DNA of 64,000 nucleotides from Protea cynaroides. Its lineage: Eukaryota; Streptophyta; Magnoliopsida; Proteales; Proteaceae. Below the pieces are notes generated by a model. The model searched no databases. It was given only the letters and a program-made list of their open reading frames with translations, and was not told the DNA's origin. Positions within the stretch are counted from its first letter, which is position 1, and the number at the start of each line of letters is the position of its first letter. Made by a program: the position numbers and the translations under genes. The stretch lies in contig CM053269.1 in assembly GCA_028583415.1 (NCBI GenBank), positions 45,365,388 to 45,429,387 of the forward strand, read 5' to 3'. Of the stretch, positions 39,200-53,600 are shown piece after piece.

Positions 39200-42100
39200 C
39201 TGCAAAACAGATCATAAATCCATGTTCAGTTCAGCTTGTATCTGATTTTTAAAATTACAAAAATAAATAAATCACAACACACCTTTTTTCCCGTCTTCAT
39301 GAAATCTCTCCAGCTGGATACCTATAGACGAAGTAAAAGACCAGGGAAATCATCAACTTTCAAACAGTGGAGATAATAAGTTTCATAGCAATTCAGCACA
39401 GATCTCAAATGGATTATTAAACAGAGGCAACACCTTCTCTTTGGTGACTAATATTCTACTGGAGAAGTGAATTCCACAAACATGAAGGCAGTGAGAGTAG
39501 AGAAAGAAGGCCCGACCAAAACCTGGCTCCAAGAAGCCAGAAACAAAAATTCCAAGCTCACCAAAAAAACAGAGGAAAACCTTAAGGGGAGAGAGAGAGA
39601 GAGGTTTACTCAAGACAGAAATAATTATACATGGTAATTGTTTACTTACTTCGCCTTATCAAGGGTTCAACATATATGAATGAATGCCTTCTCTAAAAAG
39701 AGCCATTACCCAGTGCTGGTCCCACCCATGCACGATCCTGGGAGGGGTGAGTTGGACGGTCCTAATCCTCGACATTTTTGCTCAAAGTGCCCGCTCACAA
39801 TACTTGAACCCGGGCATTTTCCCTAACAGCTCAAACCTTTCATCAGTGCACCAAGCAATGGCCCCTAATGAATGCCTTCTCTAAGCCTATCAAAAGTTCT
39901 GGTTTTTTTTCCCTAATCCAACAAAATGCAGACGAATCATCCAAAAGATGCAGTCCCATGGAATATCCAAATACTGATCAAGAAGAAAATATTCTAGGGA
40001 TGAAACCCCAAATAATCTAAGCATCGAACATGAAACGGAATAAAGCAGGAAATATCAGAGAAGGCAATTCAACAGCTCCCATCTTCCAAGTATAAACATT
40101 AGGAAAGATGATCCTTTTGCCCATACAAGGATCATAATTGTAGACAACTATCAGTTGAGGATATACTGGAATGATTCCTCCCTCCCTTTATCTGCCTAAT
40201 GTATAATGTTGATGGCACACATATCAGCCACCTGCTCTTGTGCTGTCCATTTTTAAACAGGCCTGGTTTCATTGTCTGAATATTTCCTTTTTTTTCACAT
40301 AATTGGACTTTTCCTAAGGATTTGGAGACTTGATCTGGTTTTGGCATTTAACTCCATTTGGGGAAAGGGGTAAATTTCAATGGAGAACACTCTCAGCCAA
40401 GGTTCTAAATCCAGGTATCGGACACAGTATAGGCCATGTCCAAAACCAATTCGATCCGGATCACGGATTTATGGGAGGCCAACATGTGGTCAATACCATA
40501 TACAATATTAAAACAGCATCGTATCGGAGATCGGATCGGGGATCGATCAGGTCCAAAACAGATACAAATCGGCCGATCCCATACCAATTACTTGAACCAT
40601 GCTCTCGGCTGTCATGCAGTTTCCATGAGAGAAAAGGAACGCTAGGTTACTCAGGGATAAGTTATAGGGCAGAGGCAGAAGTACTAGAGAATATCACAAG
40701 GGTGGCACATAGGACACTAGCTAACCCACAATTCAAGGAAGTGCCCTAAGAGGAGATACTGCCATCCACCCAATTGAGCTGATGAAGCTAAACTTCAATG
40801 TGCCTTGGGTAACCCAGGCTCCTCGGGTGTTGGTGGCGTAATCAGGAAAAATAAGGGAACAAAAGTGAGGATATATCCAGGGCCGAGAAAAGACAGTGAT
40901 CTATCATGGCTGAACAACTTTCACTTCAATGATCGGAACTTGCTATTAAGGTTTTATAGTGGTTTAAGGTGATTCAGCTATTGTAATAACTTGGGCCACC
41001 TCAAATGAGGACCGCTCTGGGTGGTAACAATTAAGGTGATGAAGCTAAACTTCAATGTGCCTTAAGTAATCCAGGCTCCTCGGGTGTTGGTGGCATAATC
41101 AGGACAAATAATGGAACAAAAGTGAGGATATATCCAGGGCCGGTAGGAGACAGTGACCTATCATGGCAGAACAACTCTCACTTCAATTGACCTATCATGG
41201 CAGAACAAATTTCACTTCAATGATAAGAACTTACTATTTAAGGTTTTACTGAATTATGGTGGTTGAAGGTACTTCAGCCATTGTAATAGCTTGAGTCACC
41301 TCAAATGAGGACCGCTGTGGGAGATTTGTTCATGAAATTAGCAGAATAAACCAGTGGAAGCAAAGAACTGCAAATATCTCAAATAATTTCGTAGCTAATG
41401 GTGAAATAGGGGTTGGGAGGCCTAGGTAGTGTGTAGGGAATTCTTATCTTCTCCTACTGCTTAGCACAGACTTGTGGGATTTCTACATGTGGTAACAGGG
41501 AGTACCATTTCATTGTAGATCATGGCCTATGGTATTGCTTAATTGCACTCTATTTTACTTAAAAACTATCAATTAAGTCATTATCTATCAAAAGGATAAA
41601 TATAAAAGGGAAAAGTATCTCCGAGCTGGCAGCGGAGGCTACGCCCATATTGAAAGAACTGCCGTTGTGGTCTTCATTGGTGGGCTCTCCATACCGCCAG
41701 CATGGAGAACCCTCTCCCATATAAAAAAAAAATCTCCAACATAGGACTCCAAATTTCCAAGTGGAGAAGACCACCTTAGAATTTAGATAGTGCTTGACTG
41801 AGTAATGCACAACTACAACCACAAAAGGCAAGCTCTAAATCACAAGGTAAAGAAGTCAATTGAACTAAGAAATGTTATATGAATTACAACTTTAGCATAT
41901 ATACCAGAAGAGACAGGGTGTTGAACTGTGGATGTAGATTTTGACAGCTAAGAGACACACCTATATACAATTTTTTATCCCAGTTCAATTATCTATTACA
42001 AGACCTTAAGGATAAAGCTGATATTAGCGTGCAGAGTAAGTTCACCATAGTTCCCTCTATGAAAGACACCATGGCATTAAATTATAATCATTCACTACAA

Positions 42101-45100
42101 AAGGAGACAATTTAACAAGCAATGGCATCAAGGGAAGGTCGCCACATTAATGTTCCTTGGGAGCCTCTGCTTTGCTAACTCGTCAATAAGAGAGCTAAGC
42201 TTATTTTCACATTGAAGATGAAATTTTAACCAAATGAGTTAAAGCCAAGAGCCTCTGCCCCTGACAGCCCAACTGTTACAAGTTATCTACCTATACCAAT
42301 AATCCATCAATTGGTTATGTATCATCTGAGAGCATGGAGGAAAGGCAAATTCCCTGCAATGATATTGGGACAAAATAAACAGGAACTCTATTTGCTTAAA
42401 CAAAAGACCAGGATTCCCAAACAAAAACAATCAAAAGTTTAAGCTTGGTGAAATTTTTAGCAGGGAGGTACCCTTAGGCGTAGAAAGGCATAGATAGTTC
42501 AGCAGTTTCAAACCAGTAAACTAAAAGAGAAATTTTCTAAGATTGAGATCACATAAATTCCAGAGTAAAATAATTGAGTAATTAAGACTCTGCACATCCA
42601 TATAATAAGCATAGCTAGAATAAGACGTCTAAGTTGGATGAATACCAAAGACTAGGTGATGTAGACTATTTAGCACCAATGGCTAGAGTTTGGCAACTCT
42701 TAGATTAGACTCATAAGGCTAATATAAGCCTAAACGTGGATACAAAAAACTAAAACACTAAAACATGGCTTGATAAGGAAGGGAGGGTATTGAATAGGAA
42801 ACAGATGAGAAAATCAAATTTCCAAGAGGAGGTATGGAAATTAGGGTTAGAAGTGAAATGGTTTCTAGGATTTTAAGGGGATATAGACAGGATTAAAGTA
42901 CAGCCAGGGGACAGCTTGAATAGATGGTGACTGGTGAAGTTTTCGAGGGAAGATGAAATTATCCAATTGTTGGCAATTGAGAAACTAAGGAAATTGCGAG
43001 ACATGTGAGTCTGATGATTTGAAGACTAGGTTTGGTTGTAGCTAACTGGATTAAAAAGCAAGGTTTGAGATTCTTTTTTTCTTTTTTTTTTTGTAAATAA
43101 AAAATTTATGGACAGAAACCCAAAGAAGATACACAGCCGGCTATCCAAGTAGACCGCACAAAAGAAAAGCCAAAACAACAAAACTAGACAACATGGGAAA
43201 TCTTATCCACATTAAAGATGGGTAGGTAGTTCCAAAACAAAAATAATGAATCTGTTCCTAGGTGTATCCGGGCAGGATGAGGAAGGAAGTAAGCTCCCAA
43301 GGACCTCGAAAACTATGGAATCCAAAATCTGGATAAGGCTTCTGGGCTTAGCAGTCCAAGTACGCAAGTTACGCTCCAATCAAATGTGGTATATGGTTCA
43401 AAAAGCTAATTTCCTAACCGAAGCACAAATTGATTTCCCTTTGAAAACCTTGTGAACCATCTCCACTCCCTGTCAAAGTCTAGGATACACGGTGGGCGAT
43501 GCCCGCACCGAGGAAGAATTCCTTCCCAAATACAAGCTGAAAAAGGCCAAGCAAAGAAGAGATGAGGGATATCTACCATGGCTGACCAACATAAATAACA
43601 GGAAGTTCACACATTAATCGACCTATGCCGCAAGCAAGAGCCAGTAGGAAGGGAACCAAGAAGACTCCAATTGATGATGCTTTGACGAAGGATGTGTCCC
43701 TGGAACAAAATGGAAGAGACTTGGGATAGTCAGTCACTCTCCAGGTCAAGACGAAATTTTTCTCGAATCTCCATATCAACGGATCAGGACACCATGAGGG
43801 TTCCAATAGTCAAACCATAAGATAGTAAAAGATCCATCATCAATTCTAGATTTGGTAATGTCTACGACTATAAACCGGTACTTCAAAATCTTCCTCCAAG
43901 CCCAGGAGACATCTTTCGCATCTGCAACAGTCTAAACGGAGTCCTTAAGATGATTGGCAAAGATCAAGTCCTGAGTGCTTTTTGACTTTGCTGCAATTCT
44001 CCCAATTAGCTTAAGGATGCAGGCTAAGTTCACATCCTTAACTCTCCTCAGACCTAGCCCCCTTCCTTTTTGGGGATGCAAATCTTGGCCCAGGTCACTG
44101 TATGAAGGAACCTGTTGTTGTTGGAGCTCTTCCACAAGAAGGCCATCATCAAAGACGCTAGCTTGTGAATAATGGAACTTGGAAATCCAAAATCCCTTGT
44201 CCAATAAATGAAGGAATTGTGTTGTGCATCACCGCTCTAACCAATTCCAAGCATCCTGCATAGGAAAGGAATCTTTTCTTCCAAAGCTGGAGCTTCTTTC
44301 ACAGATGGTCCAGAATAGAAGCACAATGGTGGGCAGTCAATCTTGGTCGAAATCAGCGAGAGGCCCAGATATTTAACTGTAAGGGAGCCAAGGAGGATAC
44401 CTGACTCAGATCTGAGATTCTCAGCAAAAGTTTTGTCTATAACAGCAAGGAAGATAGAGGTTTTCTGACAATTGATTCTAAGCCCTGACATAGCGCCAAA
44501 GGATTGAAGCACACTGACTATTGACCGGATGGACTTAGAGTTAACCTTGGCAAAAATCATAATATCGTCTGTGAAGCAAGATTTGTGAGCTGCGATACTT
44601 GCATTTCGAGAAAAAATCAATCTCCTTGAGTACCCTTCACTGAAAACTTTTGGAGAGTACATCCATAATAATATTGATCTCGTAGAATCCTGTATCACTT
44701 ATGAAAGCAATTCCTATACTGTGAAACCCATATGAGACAGAGGAACAGTCTATTCTCTTTTTTTAAGTTACGTTGACCAAGAGATGTTGAAGCTGCATAG
44801 ATTATTTGCATTGTGCCTGTAACAAAATAGAAAAATACAAGAAGATGGAAAGAATTCAATGTGTATTTCTCTCCTCTTAGCAGTCACTACTTATAAACAA
44901 AATAAAAGGGGTAAAGTGATAGGTCTAAGACTCCACAAGATAAAGAATCTTAGTTACAAAGTAAATAAGAGTTCCACATGTCAATATGACAAGAACTCTC
45001 TTGATTAAAAGGATAAAGAAAAACAGTCTTATTCTAATTAAAGAGAAGGGAACTCTACAAGAGAGTGGAATTTTAAATACATTAAGATAGTAAAAGAGGA

Positions 45101-48100
45101 TAAGAGAAAAGAAACAAATTCTCTGTTGCCACCTGTCCAATGAGTCAATATTTGCTGGTTTGACCAACCAGCAACCACTTATTCTAACAAATCTAGAATG
45201 GGCCTACGAATGGGCCCATATGCTCCTATTTTTGTTGTCGGTTAAAAGAGGTTGCTATCAAAAAGAAAAGGAGAGATAGGGCACCCTTGTCCGATACCTA
45301 TTTGGCTACCATTGACCAAGATAGAGAGCTGAATTGACGAGATACATTGACGAACGCAATAGATGTAGCAAGGAGGGAAGTGCATCTTTGCCATCTATCA
45401 ATCCCTTTCGTCTAGATTAAATGATTTTGTAGACTTTAGCTTTGGCCAAGACCAAAGGGGATGCAGCCGAAGAATCAGTAGAGATTGCATGGGAATAGAA
45501 AGGAGCAGCAGCCTGATCAGATTGAAAATCAGACTCGCCATAAGGGGGGTCCATGTTTGTGATAGCAGGGGAGGTGGTCAGGCTACCATCCAAGGGAGGG
45601 GCTGCAACAGTAGCAGAAATATTGACAATGTCAGCCACCAGGTCTACCAGAGATTCAAACCCGTTGCCTATGGGGAATACCGCACCAATCTCCAAATCTG
45701 AGTTGTCCGTGTCAGAAATCAAAGGGGAATGGTCCCACAGCAGAGGGGAAGGCAATCTCTGCAATCCCATCGTCTTCAGGGAAGGATTTGTCGCCGGAGG
45801 TATCTTGAGGCAATGTTGGGGAGGGACGAGGAGGTTCAGGGTCTGGCTGGACCTCCCTGGCAGTCTTGCTTGAAAGCCAGGGTAGGAGGAGGAAGCTCTG
45901 GGATTCCACAAGCGAGGGTTGGGGTTGGGGTTGGGGTTGGGGGGGGGGATGAGACGAGCCTCATGACCACCAACAACATGGGCGAACACTCCACTAGTTT
46001 CACAATGGGGTGGTTTCCATTTATACCTGATTTCCTGATTTCAAGTATTGTTTTCATCAACCACAATGGTGACGGAATGGAGAAGAACATCAGTTGCATG
46101 CCCTTTCACACAGTCTGGCAAAGACCAGCCTCTCCATCGTTTTGGTGAGCTTATCTGAGAAAAGAGGGACTCCCAACATGGATCCAATGAAGCTTAGAGC
46201 TTCCTCACCCCTTAGGTGGAGAGGGAGGCCAAAAAGAGTAACCCAAATAGGGATGGATCACAGACCCAGCTTGTTGAAGCTCATGGTCTTATCCCATTGC
46301 CTGAGGATGAGTGGTCTTCGGTTTACATACCACATGCCCCTTTCCAATGCATTCAGTTTGTCTTCTTCAGCAGAAAAGCGAAAAATGAATAATCCATTCT
46401 CCAGCAGGTAAGTATCCATTTGACCCTTAGGGTTTCCATTGTTTGGTCACCTTAGCGAGTTTGAAGTGAGTTGTTCCATTTCTTGATCTCATTCTAAAGA
46501 GAGCTATTGGTACACACAACAACTTTTCCATCATTCAGCGGGATAGGGGAGACAAGACAGTTCTTTTAAACCCCTATTGAAACCAAAATATTTCCACGAA
46601 ATGGCCAAAATTCCTTCAAAATTTGGTTAAAAAAAAATGGAAAAAAAGAAGGGAATTGAGGGAAATACTTTGATTTTGTAATGGTGGTTAAATAATGCTT
46701 ATTCAAGCATAAATACACATTAATAATTAGTAGAAACCAAAAACAAAACATCATTCAAAGTGATTTTACGGTTTCAAAGCCTTGCATATGTTCGAGTCCT
46801 TAGACCAATTTAAGTTTTCAAAAATATCAAAAAGGTATATCACAATATTTTATAAAAACAATAGAACCATGATAAAACATAATGAACAATATTTTATCAT
46901 GTAAATATATTTAATAATATATTTTTTCAACAATAATAAGAAAAAAATATGGTTTTACAGGAAAAAAAAAATGAAACACCACCAATATGTTGCTTAATGC
47001 TATTCTATATTTTTCATAGTTAATTACATGAAAATTTGTAAATAAATAGAAATTTTATGATGGTAGATAAAGAAGCAAAATTCAATTTTCTTTTGCAAGT
47101 TTGTATTTTTAGTTCATTTTTTAACAAAGATTTCTCAAACAAAAATTCAGGTCTTTATTTCTCTTTTCAAATGCTCTTATTTATGACTCATAAGAGTTAA
47201 ATGTCGTCTTTTCTACTAGCCTGTTTTCTAAAAATTTGACACAATAAGAATCCTGAGCAATTCTGCACTTTTTATTGCTACTTGACTCAAAATAGCTTGA
47301 AAATTCATACTTTACTTGCGCAAGAGTGTCATTTCGATTCTCGATATTTCGACCAAAAGTTTGCACATTTTGTTTTTGAGCATTTGGATTGAAGTTATAT
47401 ATTCTTTTCAATTCCACATATAATTTGTTTCAAACCCTTTGAGAAACCAAAATATTTCACAAAATTTCTCATGTTGCAGGCACTAAGATTGTAAGAGGAA
47501 GGTAGTCAAATGGTCGATTAGAAGAATGCAAGTGTAAGCAACAACTTTCGACAGAGAGTAACAGAAAATTAAATAGAAGCACAGAACAGACGAAAGCATA
47601 GATAATCTAACCATATAAAATACTCACAGCTTCAGCCTCCAACTCATAAGTAGCTGGAAATTACTTCAGCAAATTAAATGTCTAAGCAACAGAGTATCAC
47701 ATATCTACAGGCGTTTCTCTTATACATCCATCTTATGAAACTAAAGCTCTAATTAAAATAATAAAAATAACAAAATAACACCTGCTTAATCCCTCCCAGT
47801 ACTGAAAAACTCCCCAAAAATAAAAGGTAGAAAAATAAGAAAGAAAGAAAGAAAGCAAGAAGATCCATTTCTGGACCCAACATACATGGCAGCTGCTTAA
47901 CTACAGAATTGCCACACGTATCAAATAATTAATCAACCATTAAAATACAGAGTCCCAACGAGATTTAACATTAGGAGACCATTAGAGAACAAAATATATT
48001 ATGTCTGTTCCTTGTGATTTGATCTACAAATTTGTTGCCAAAGTGCTTGCTAACTAACTCAAGAGGGTTGTGGATAGAGATGTAAACGGATAGTCGAAAA

Positions 48101-50578
48101 TCCCGATTCAATTGGCATACGCATCCATAAGGGAATCTGAATCCAAACAATTGGATTCGGATGTGAATTTTGATATCACTCATTTGGAGCAAATATAATC
48201 CGCTCCATTAAAGTACCCAAATGGGCCATATGCACATCTGATTAAAAAAATAGTAAAATAATATCTTCAATAGTTTTTTTAGCTCTAGGATTTGGAATTT
48301 GCGATATTTTGTCAAAAGCCTCAACTTATTTGGAAGGGTTTAGAAATTTCCAAACCAAAGTCATGCCAACTGCACTTTTGAACGTAGAAGTTTTAAGCTT
48401 TCCAAGGTGGACTTTGAAGCTTGTTGCTTCCCAACCCAACGTAAGGGAAAACAGAGGAGGTACAGCCGTACAGCGTTACTCATCATATTTTTTTTCTTTC
48501 CAGTGGGATACACTTCTAAGAAATCAGTCACAGTGGTGACTTGTGATTTGAGGTGTTTCAGAGCTTTTCACAATATTATGCTATTTTGTTATTGTAGGTG
48601 TTCCAGAACTTAAATTTCTTTTTTTTTTTCTTTTTTTTTTTGGTTTTAACACATGTTTTGTTATAGTGTAAATTGATAACATCGTCAATCGTCATTGATT
48701 TTTTTATCATTTACTCGTTATTACTATATCAATTTGTTGCTCTGTTCTTCACTCAACAGGATCTGTTATATGCACATGTGTCTACTTTCACTTTCCCTCT
48801 CAGTCTAGTACCTATAAAAGGTGATTTGAAGCTTCCAAACATTAGTCAAGACATGGTAACTGGTCAGATTCTTCCTTCCAATCTTTCTTCTAAGAATCTC
48901 ATTGCTTCTTCTTCTCCTCATCTTTCTTTTTGTGGGTTCCTTCTTGAAAGCAATCACAATTCTTTGGTTTGGAATCAGATTTTAACCAGATATCTGGTTA
49001 AGAATCAATTTGAATTTTTTTTTGGTTTTAACCATTTTTGTTATAGTGTAAATTGTAACATCAACGCAGATTTTTTATCATTTACTCGTTATTACTATAT
49101 CAATTTGTTGCTCTGTTCTTCACTCAACAGGATCTGTTATATGCACATGTGTCTACTTTCACTTTCCCTCTCAGTCTAGTACCTATAAAAGGTGATTTGA
49201 AGCTTCCAAACATTAGTCAAGACAGTGGTAACTGGTCAGATTCTTCCTTCCAATCTTTCTTCTAAGAATCTCATTGCTTCTTCTTACTCCTCATCTTTCT
49301 TTTTGTGGGATATCCTTCTAGAAAGCAATCACAATTACTTTGGATTTGGAATCAGATTTTAACCAGATATCTGGTTAAGAATCAAATTTGAATTTGTTTT
49401 TTATACATCCAGCAGATTTCGAATTGAATTTGGATACGGTAGCTGGTAAACGGATTCGAATTCAAATATTGGTATATTCGATTTGAATTCGATCCGTTTA
49501 CATCTCTAGTGTGGATTCCTTAGTCAGTGCCAATCAATCTGGTTCATTGAGGGGAGAAACATTATGGACACTATCCTTCCTTGTGCAGAGCTGGCTAGGT
49601 GTTTTGATAGGACAACTCGTTCTCAGGCAGCTCTAATGAAAATTGATATTCATAAAGCAGACGATTTTGTGAGGTGGGAGTTCATTGCTGAGATGAATTT
49701 TCCGCCCTACTTCATTAATTGGCCCTAAAGTGCATTTCCACAATCTGTCTTTCAACCTTAATTAATGGCAGTCCAGTGGAATTCTTGGTAAGCAGCAGAG
49801 GGATTAGACAAGGGTGTCAACTGTCCGTTTTCCTATTTTCGATCATCATGGAGACTCTCTAGAAGCATTCAAGTCATTGCAGCCAACAAGGAGATTGATT
49901 CCTTTCCCAGATGTAAGATTCTGAGTTGACCCATTTAGCCTTTGCAGATGACGTGATATTTTTGCAAAGCTAAATCTAAGTCCATTGGGTGAGTCTCCCA
50001 TTCACTCTTGGCATTCAGAGCCATGTCTGGCCTTCAAGTCAACCTCCCCAAGTCATCCCTATTCCTTTCCAAGATTGATGAAGTTCCTGGAGATCATCTC
50101 AAAAGCATCTCAGGTTTTTCAGAGGTCCTTTGCCTGTCATATACCTGGAACTTCCTTTGACTTCTTCCAATATCACTTCTATCCCATTCTTGATCGCCTC
50201 TGAAAGAAGTTTCAGTTATGGAAGGCAAGATTTATATCTTATGGAGGTCACTTAGAATTGGTCAAGACAGTCATGCAAGGATCATACTTATTGGACAGCA
50301 GCCACTACTACCTCAGTCCAACATCCACAAGATAGAGTCCCTGATGAGTGCCTTTCTTTGGAAGGACTCTGACAACAATAAATTTCTTCATACTATGAGT
50401 TGCGCCCATAGTTCCAAATTTTGGATTTCGGCCGGAATATTTCGGTTTTTAACTAATATGAAACGAAACCAAATGTCGGTACAAAAAATGCAGTATTTCG
50501 GTCCGAAATATCGATTTCGACCATATTTCGGTCAAAATTAATGTTTCGACCAAAATATGGTCCAAATTGGTTTAACTC

Positions 50579-50650
<72 letters not shown>

Positions 50651-53600
50651 TTTCGACAAAACCCATTGAATCAACTGGTTTCGTCTCCTTTTCGACCGAG
50701 AGGGTGCCCTAACACGAAATAGGTGAGTTCCCTTGCTTCCCTACTTTGAATCCTTCATTCTTCCCCCCAATCTTCTTGTTTTCCTCTATTTCCATCCATT
50801 CTAAGGAGGATCCAACCCCATTACAGCAACTCTTGGAAGATTTGAAGCTTTAAGGTAAAGGTTTCTTCCCTAAACCTTTTTTTTTTCTTCAAATATTGTA
50901 TGTAAAGTGTATGAATGGCCTCATATTTTTATATGTTGTATACATTGTCCAGATCTATGGTTTGATGGAGATGGATTTCAAAATCTGTTTTTATTTATTT
51001 TTTATTTTTTGTCTTCAAAAAATAGATTTTTTTCAACTAATTTCTGAAATAATAGCAACGTCATGGATTGATTTCACATTTACGTATGTTAGACAACATT
51101 GGCCAATCTACGGCTTGACGGAGTTGGATTAATTTTTCTGTTTATAAATAAATTTTTTATTTTTCGGGAATTATATATTTTATATAATTCAATTTAAATA
51201 CGAATAAATAGGAAATATTTTCTGCTTAAGGTTTGAAAATTATAATAAATTCCGAAATACATTTTAAATGTTATTTGAACTGTATTTGAACACTTTTTAC
51301 CATGTTCAATGTATATTGTATGATGATTAACCATGTTTTTATTATTTTTTAAATACAAATAAATAGGTTTAATTTTCTATTTTATGTTAGAAAATCATGA
51401 TAAGTCCTTAATTGAATTCCGAAGGTACTTTCAGTTGAATTTGATCAAACTGACATACGTGTCATAATTACTTTCAATTGAAGTTGATTACTTATTGTGA
51501 TGTTTCATATAGCTTTTATGTTTAATACTTTAGTTGCACTGATTTTCAATTGAAGTTTGGGTGCTAAATTGCTAATTTAGGATTTCATTATTATTTACTT
51601 GTATTAGGCTATTAGCAGCATAATGTCTGACTCACAAAGATCTAGAGACCTTGCATGGAGGCATGGAACCCCCCTTGATGCTAACAAAAGGACCTCCCAA
51701 TGCAACTACTGTAAGAAAAGAATTGGAGGAGAAGGAGGTGGGGCCACTCGCCTGAAGTGGCATCTTGCTGGTGGGAATGGTAATGTAACTGGATGTCCCA
51801 GTGTCCTTGTACAAATTAAAAAGTCATGGTTGAAGTTATGAAGGGTGAGTTACAAAGGAAGATAGATAAGAGGGTAGCGAGGTAGGAATTTGAAGATGCA
51901 TGCTTAGAGAAGAGTTTACCTGCACTCGGCAAGGGGGACTATGATCCAGAGAAGCCTCACTTGGATTACCCTGACTACCGGGATCCAAAGGAAAAGCAGA
52001 TGAGATGAGCCATGAGGGCCAGTAGACAGACATTGGAAGCAAATGTTCAGGGGAGTTGGTTCTAGTAGCCATGTTGCAGAGCCCCAGGGTCAGGCACAGA
52101 GGAAGAGGAGAGAGACAGTAAATCTAGATCCCCAGCCATAAATCCCACCACCATTTAGGACTTCTCAGAGTGTAAGGCCCTCTACTTCAGGCTCAGGCTC
52201 AGGCTCAAGCTCATCATCACAGCCCCTCCTACCATGCCACAGCCCAGCAATAGACATCCTCTCTAGTGATCCTGCACTCTTCCCCAAGCAAGAAAAAAAG
52301 GCAAAAAAACTCAAATAGTATTGGACTAGCACACAGGAGGCAGATGGGAATACTATGTCTAAGTGATTTTTTTTTTATAATAACATTCTTGCACATGCTA
52401 CCACTAGTCCATATTACCAAAACATGATAGATGTGGTAAGTAAGACGGGCCTAGGAGTAAAGGGGCCCATAGCTCATGAGCTCTACAACACTTGTTAACC
52501 ACAACACAAGAAGGAATGCAAAGAGTATGTCAAGAATTTGAACCATATTGGGAGACCTATGAAGATACTGTTATGTGTGATGGTTGGACTGGACCCACTA
52601 GGTAGTCTCTCATCAACATTATGGTGTCATGTGATGGAAGAACAATTTTTATAAAGTCTGGATGCTTCAAAGCATAGAAAGGATTCAACATATATTTACA
52701 ATCTGTTGAAGCAATTAATTCCAGAAGTGGGGATAGATAATGTGGTCTAAGTTGTCACAAATAATGGCAGTAACTTCAAAACCGTGAGTTTGACAGAAAT
52801 GGTGGGTATGCCCAGTTTCGAACCTTGTCCCAAGACGGGGATGAAATAGCCTAACCGTTCACCTACCAGTATGAATGGACACTGACTCACTGAGTCTAAC
52901 TCTATTTGTTCTTGCAAAACGAAAGCTAGCGATAGATTAATGAACAACCCTAGGTATAAATTGTTTTAAACTCCATGTGTTGCTCACTGCATAGACCTTA
53001 TGTTGAAGGATATGGGAAGTATTAGTATTATGAAAGATGTTGTAAAGAAGGCTAAACAGGTGAATACCTTTGTCTACAACCATGGTTATGCACTACAATT
53101 ATTGAGGATAAAATATGGGGGGATTTCAGTTTTTGGCTTAGCCGAAACCAGGCACGAAGCCAAAATTTGAATCCTTAGTAGGGACAAAATTGCTCTTGTA
53201 TCCTATATTATGGTGGATGGTGTTGGGAATAATCCCACATTAGTTAAGTCTAGAAATTTCGGTGGCTTCGTGCCTGGTTTTGGGCGTGGCCAAAACCTAT
53301 ATTTCGATGGTTCCGACAGAAATTTCGCCAAACCTAGTAAAAAAAATGAATGCTTCGAGTTTGGTTCAAGAGAAGAAAATTAATATTTTAAGAAAAAAAA
53401 ACAAATCTACAACTTAATCAAATTAAATTTATGTAAAATAAATAAATCCTTAGTTCCTTACCAGCCTTATGTAGTGGATGTGAGAGTTGCTTCTCTCAGC
53501 GCTTTTCAATGATTTTGATAAACCTTGCAATACTTGTTCTGTAGGCATCTACAACTTAGGCCTCCATTAGTTCCATTGCTGCCCCAAATGTGGTAAAGTG

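Noticed and set aside
45911..45950. GGGGTT repeats as interstitial telomere sequence
   Set aside because: The repeat is GGTTGG/GGGTTG-type, not the plant TTTAGGG, and codes for the proline-asparagine run of an L1 ORF1 tail on the minus strand.
45417..45989. A 190-codon minus-strand frame as a host gene
   Set aside because: It is the proline-rich tail of an L1 ORF1, continuous with a DUF4283-type domain just upstream.
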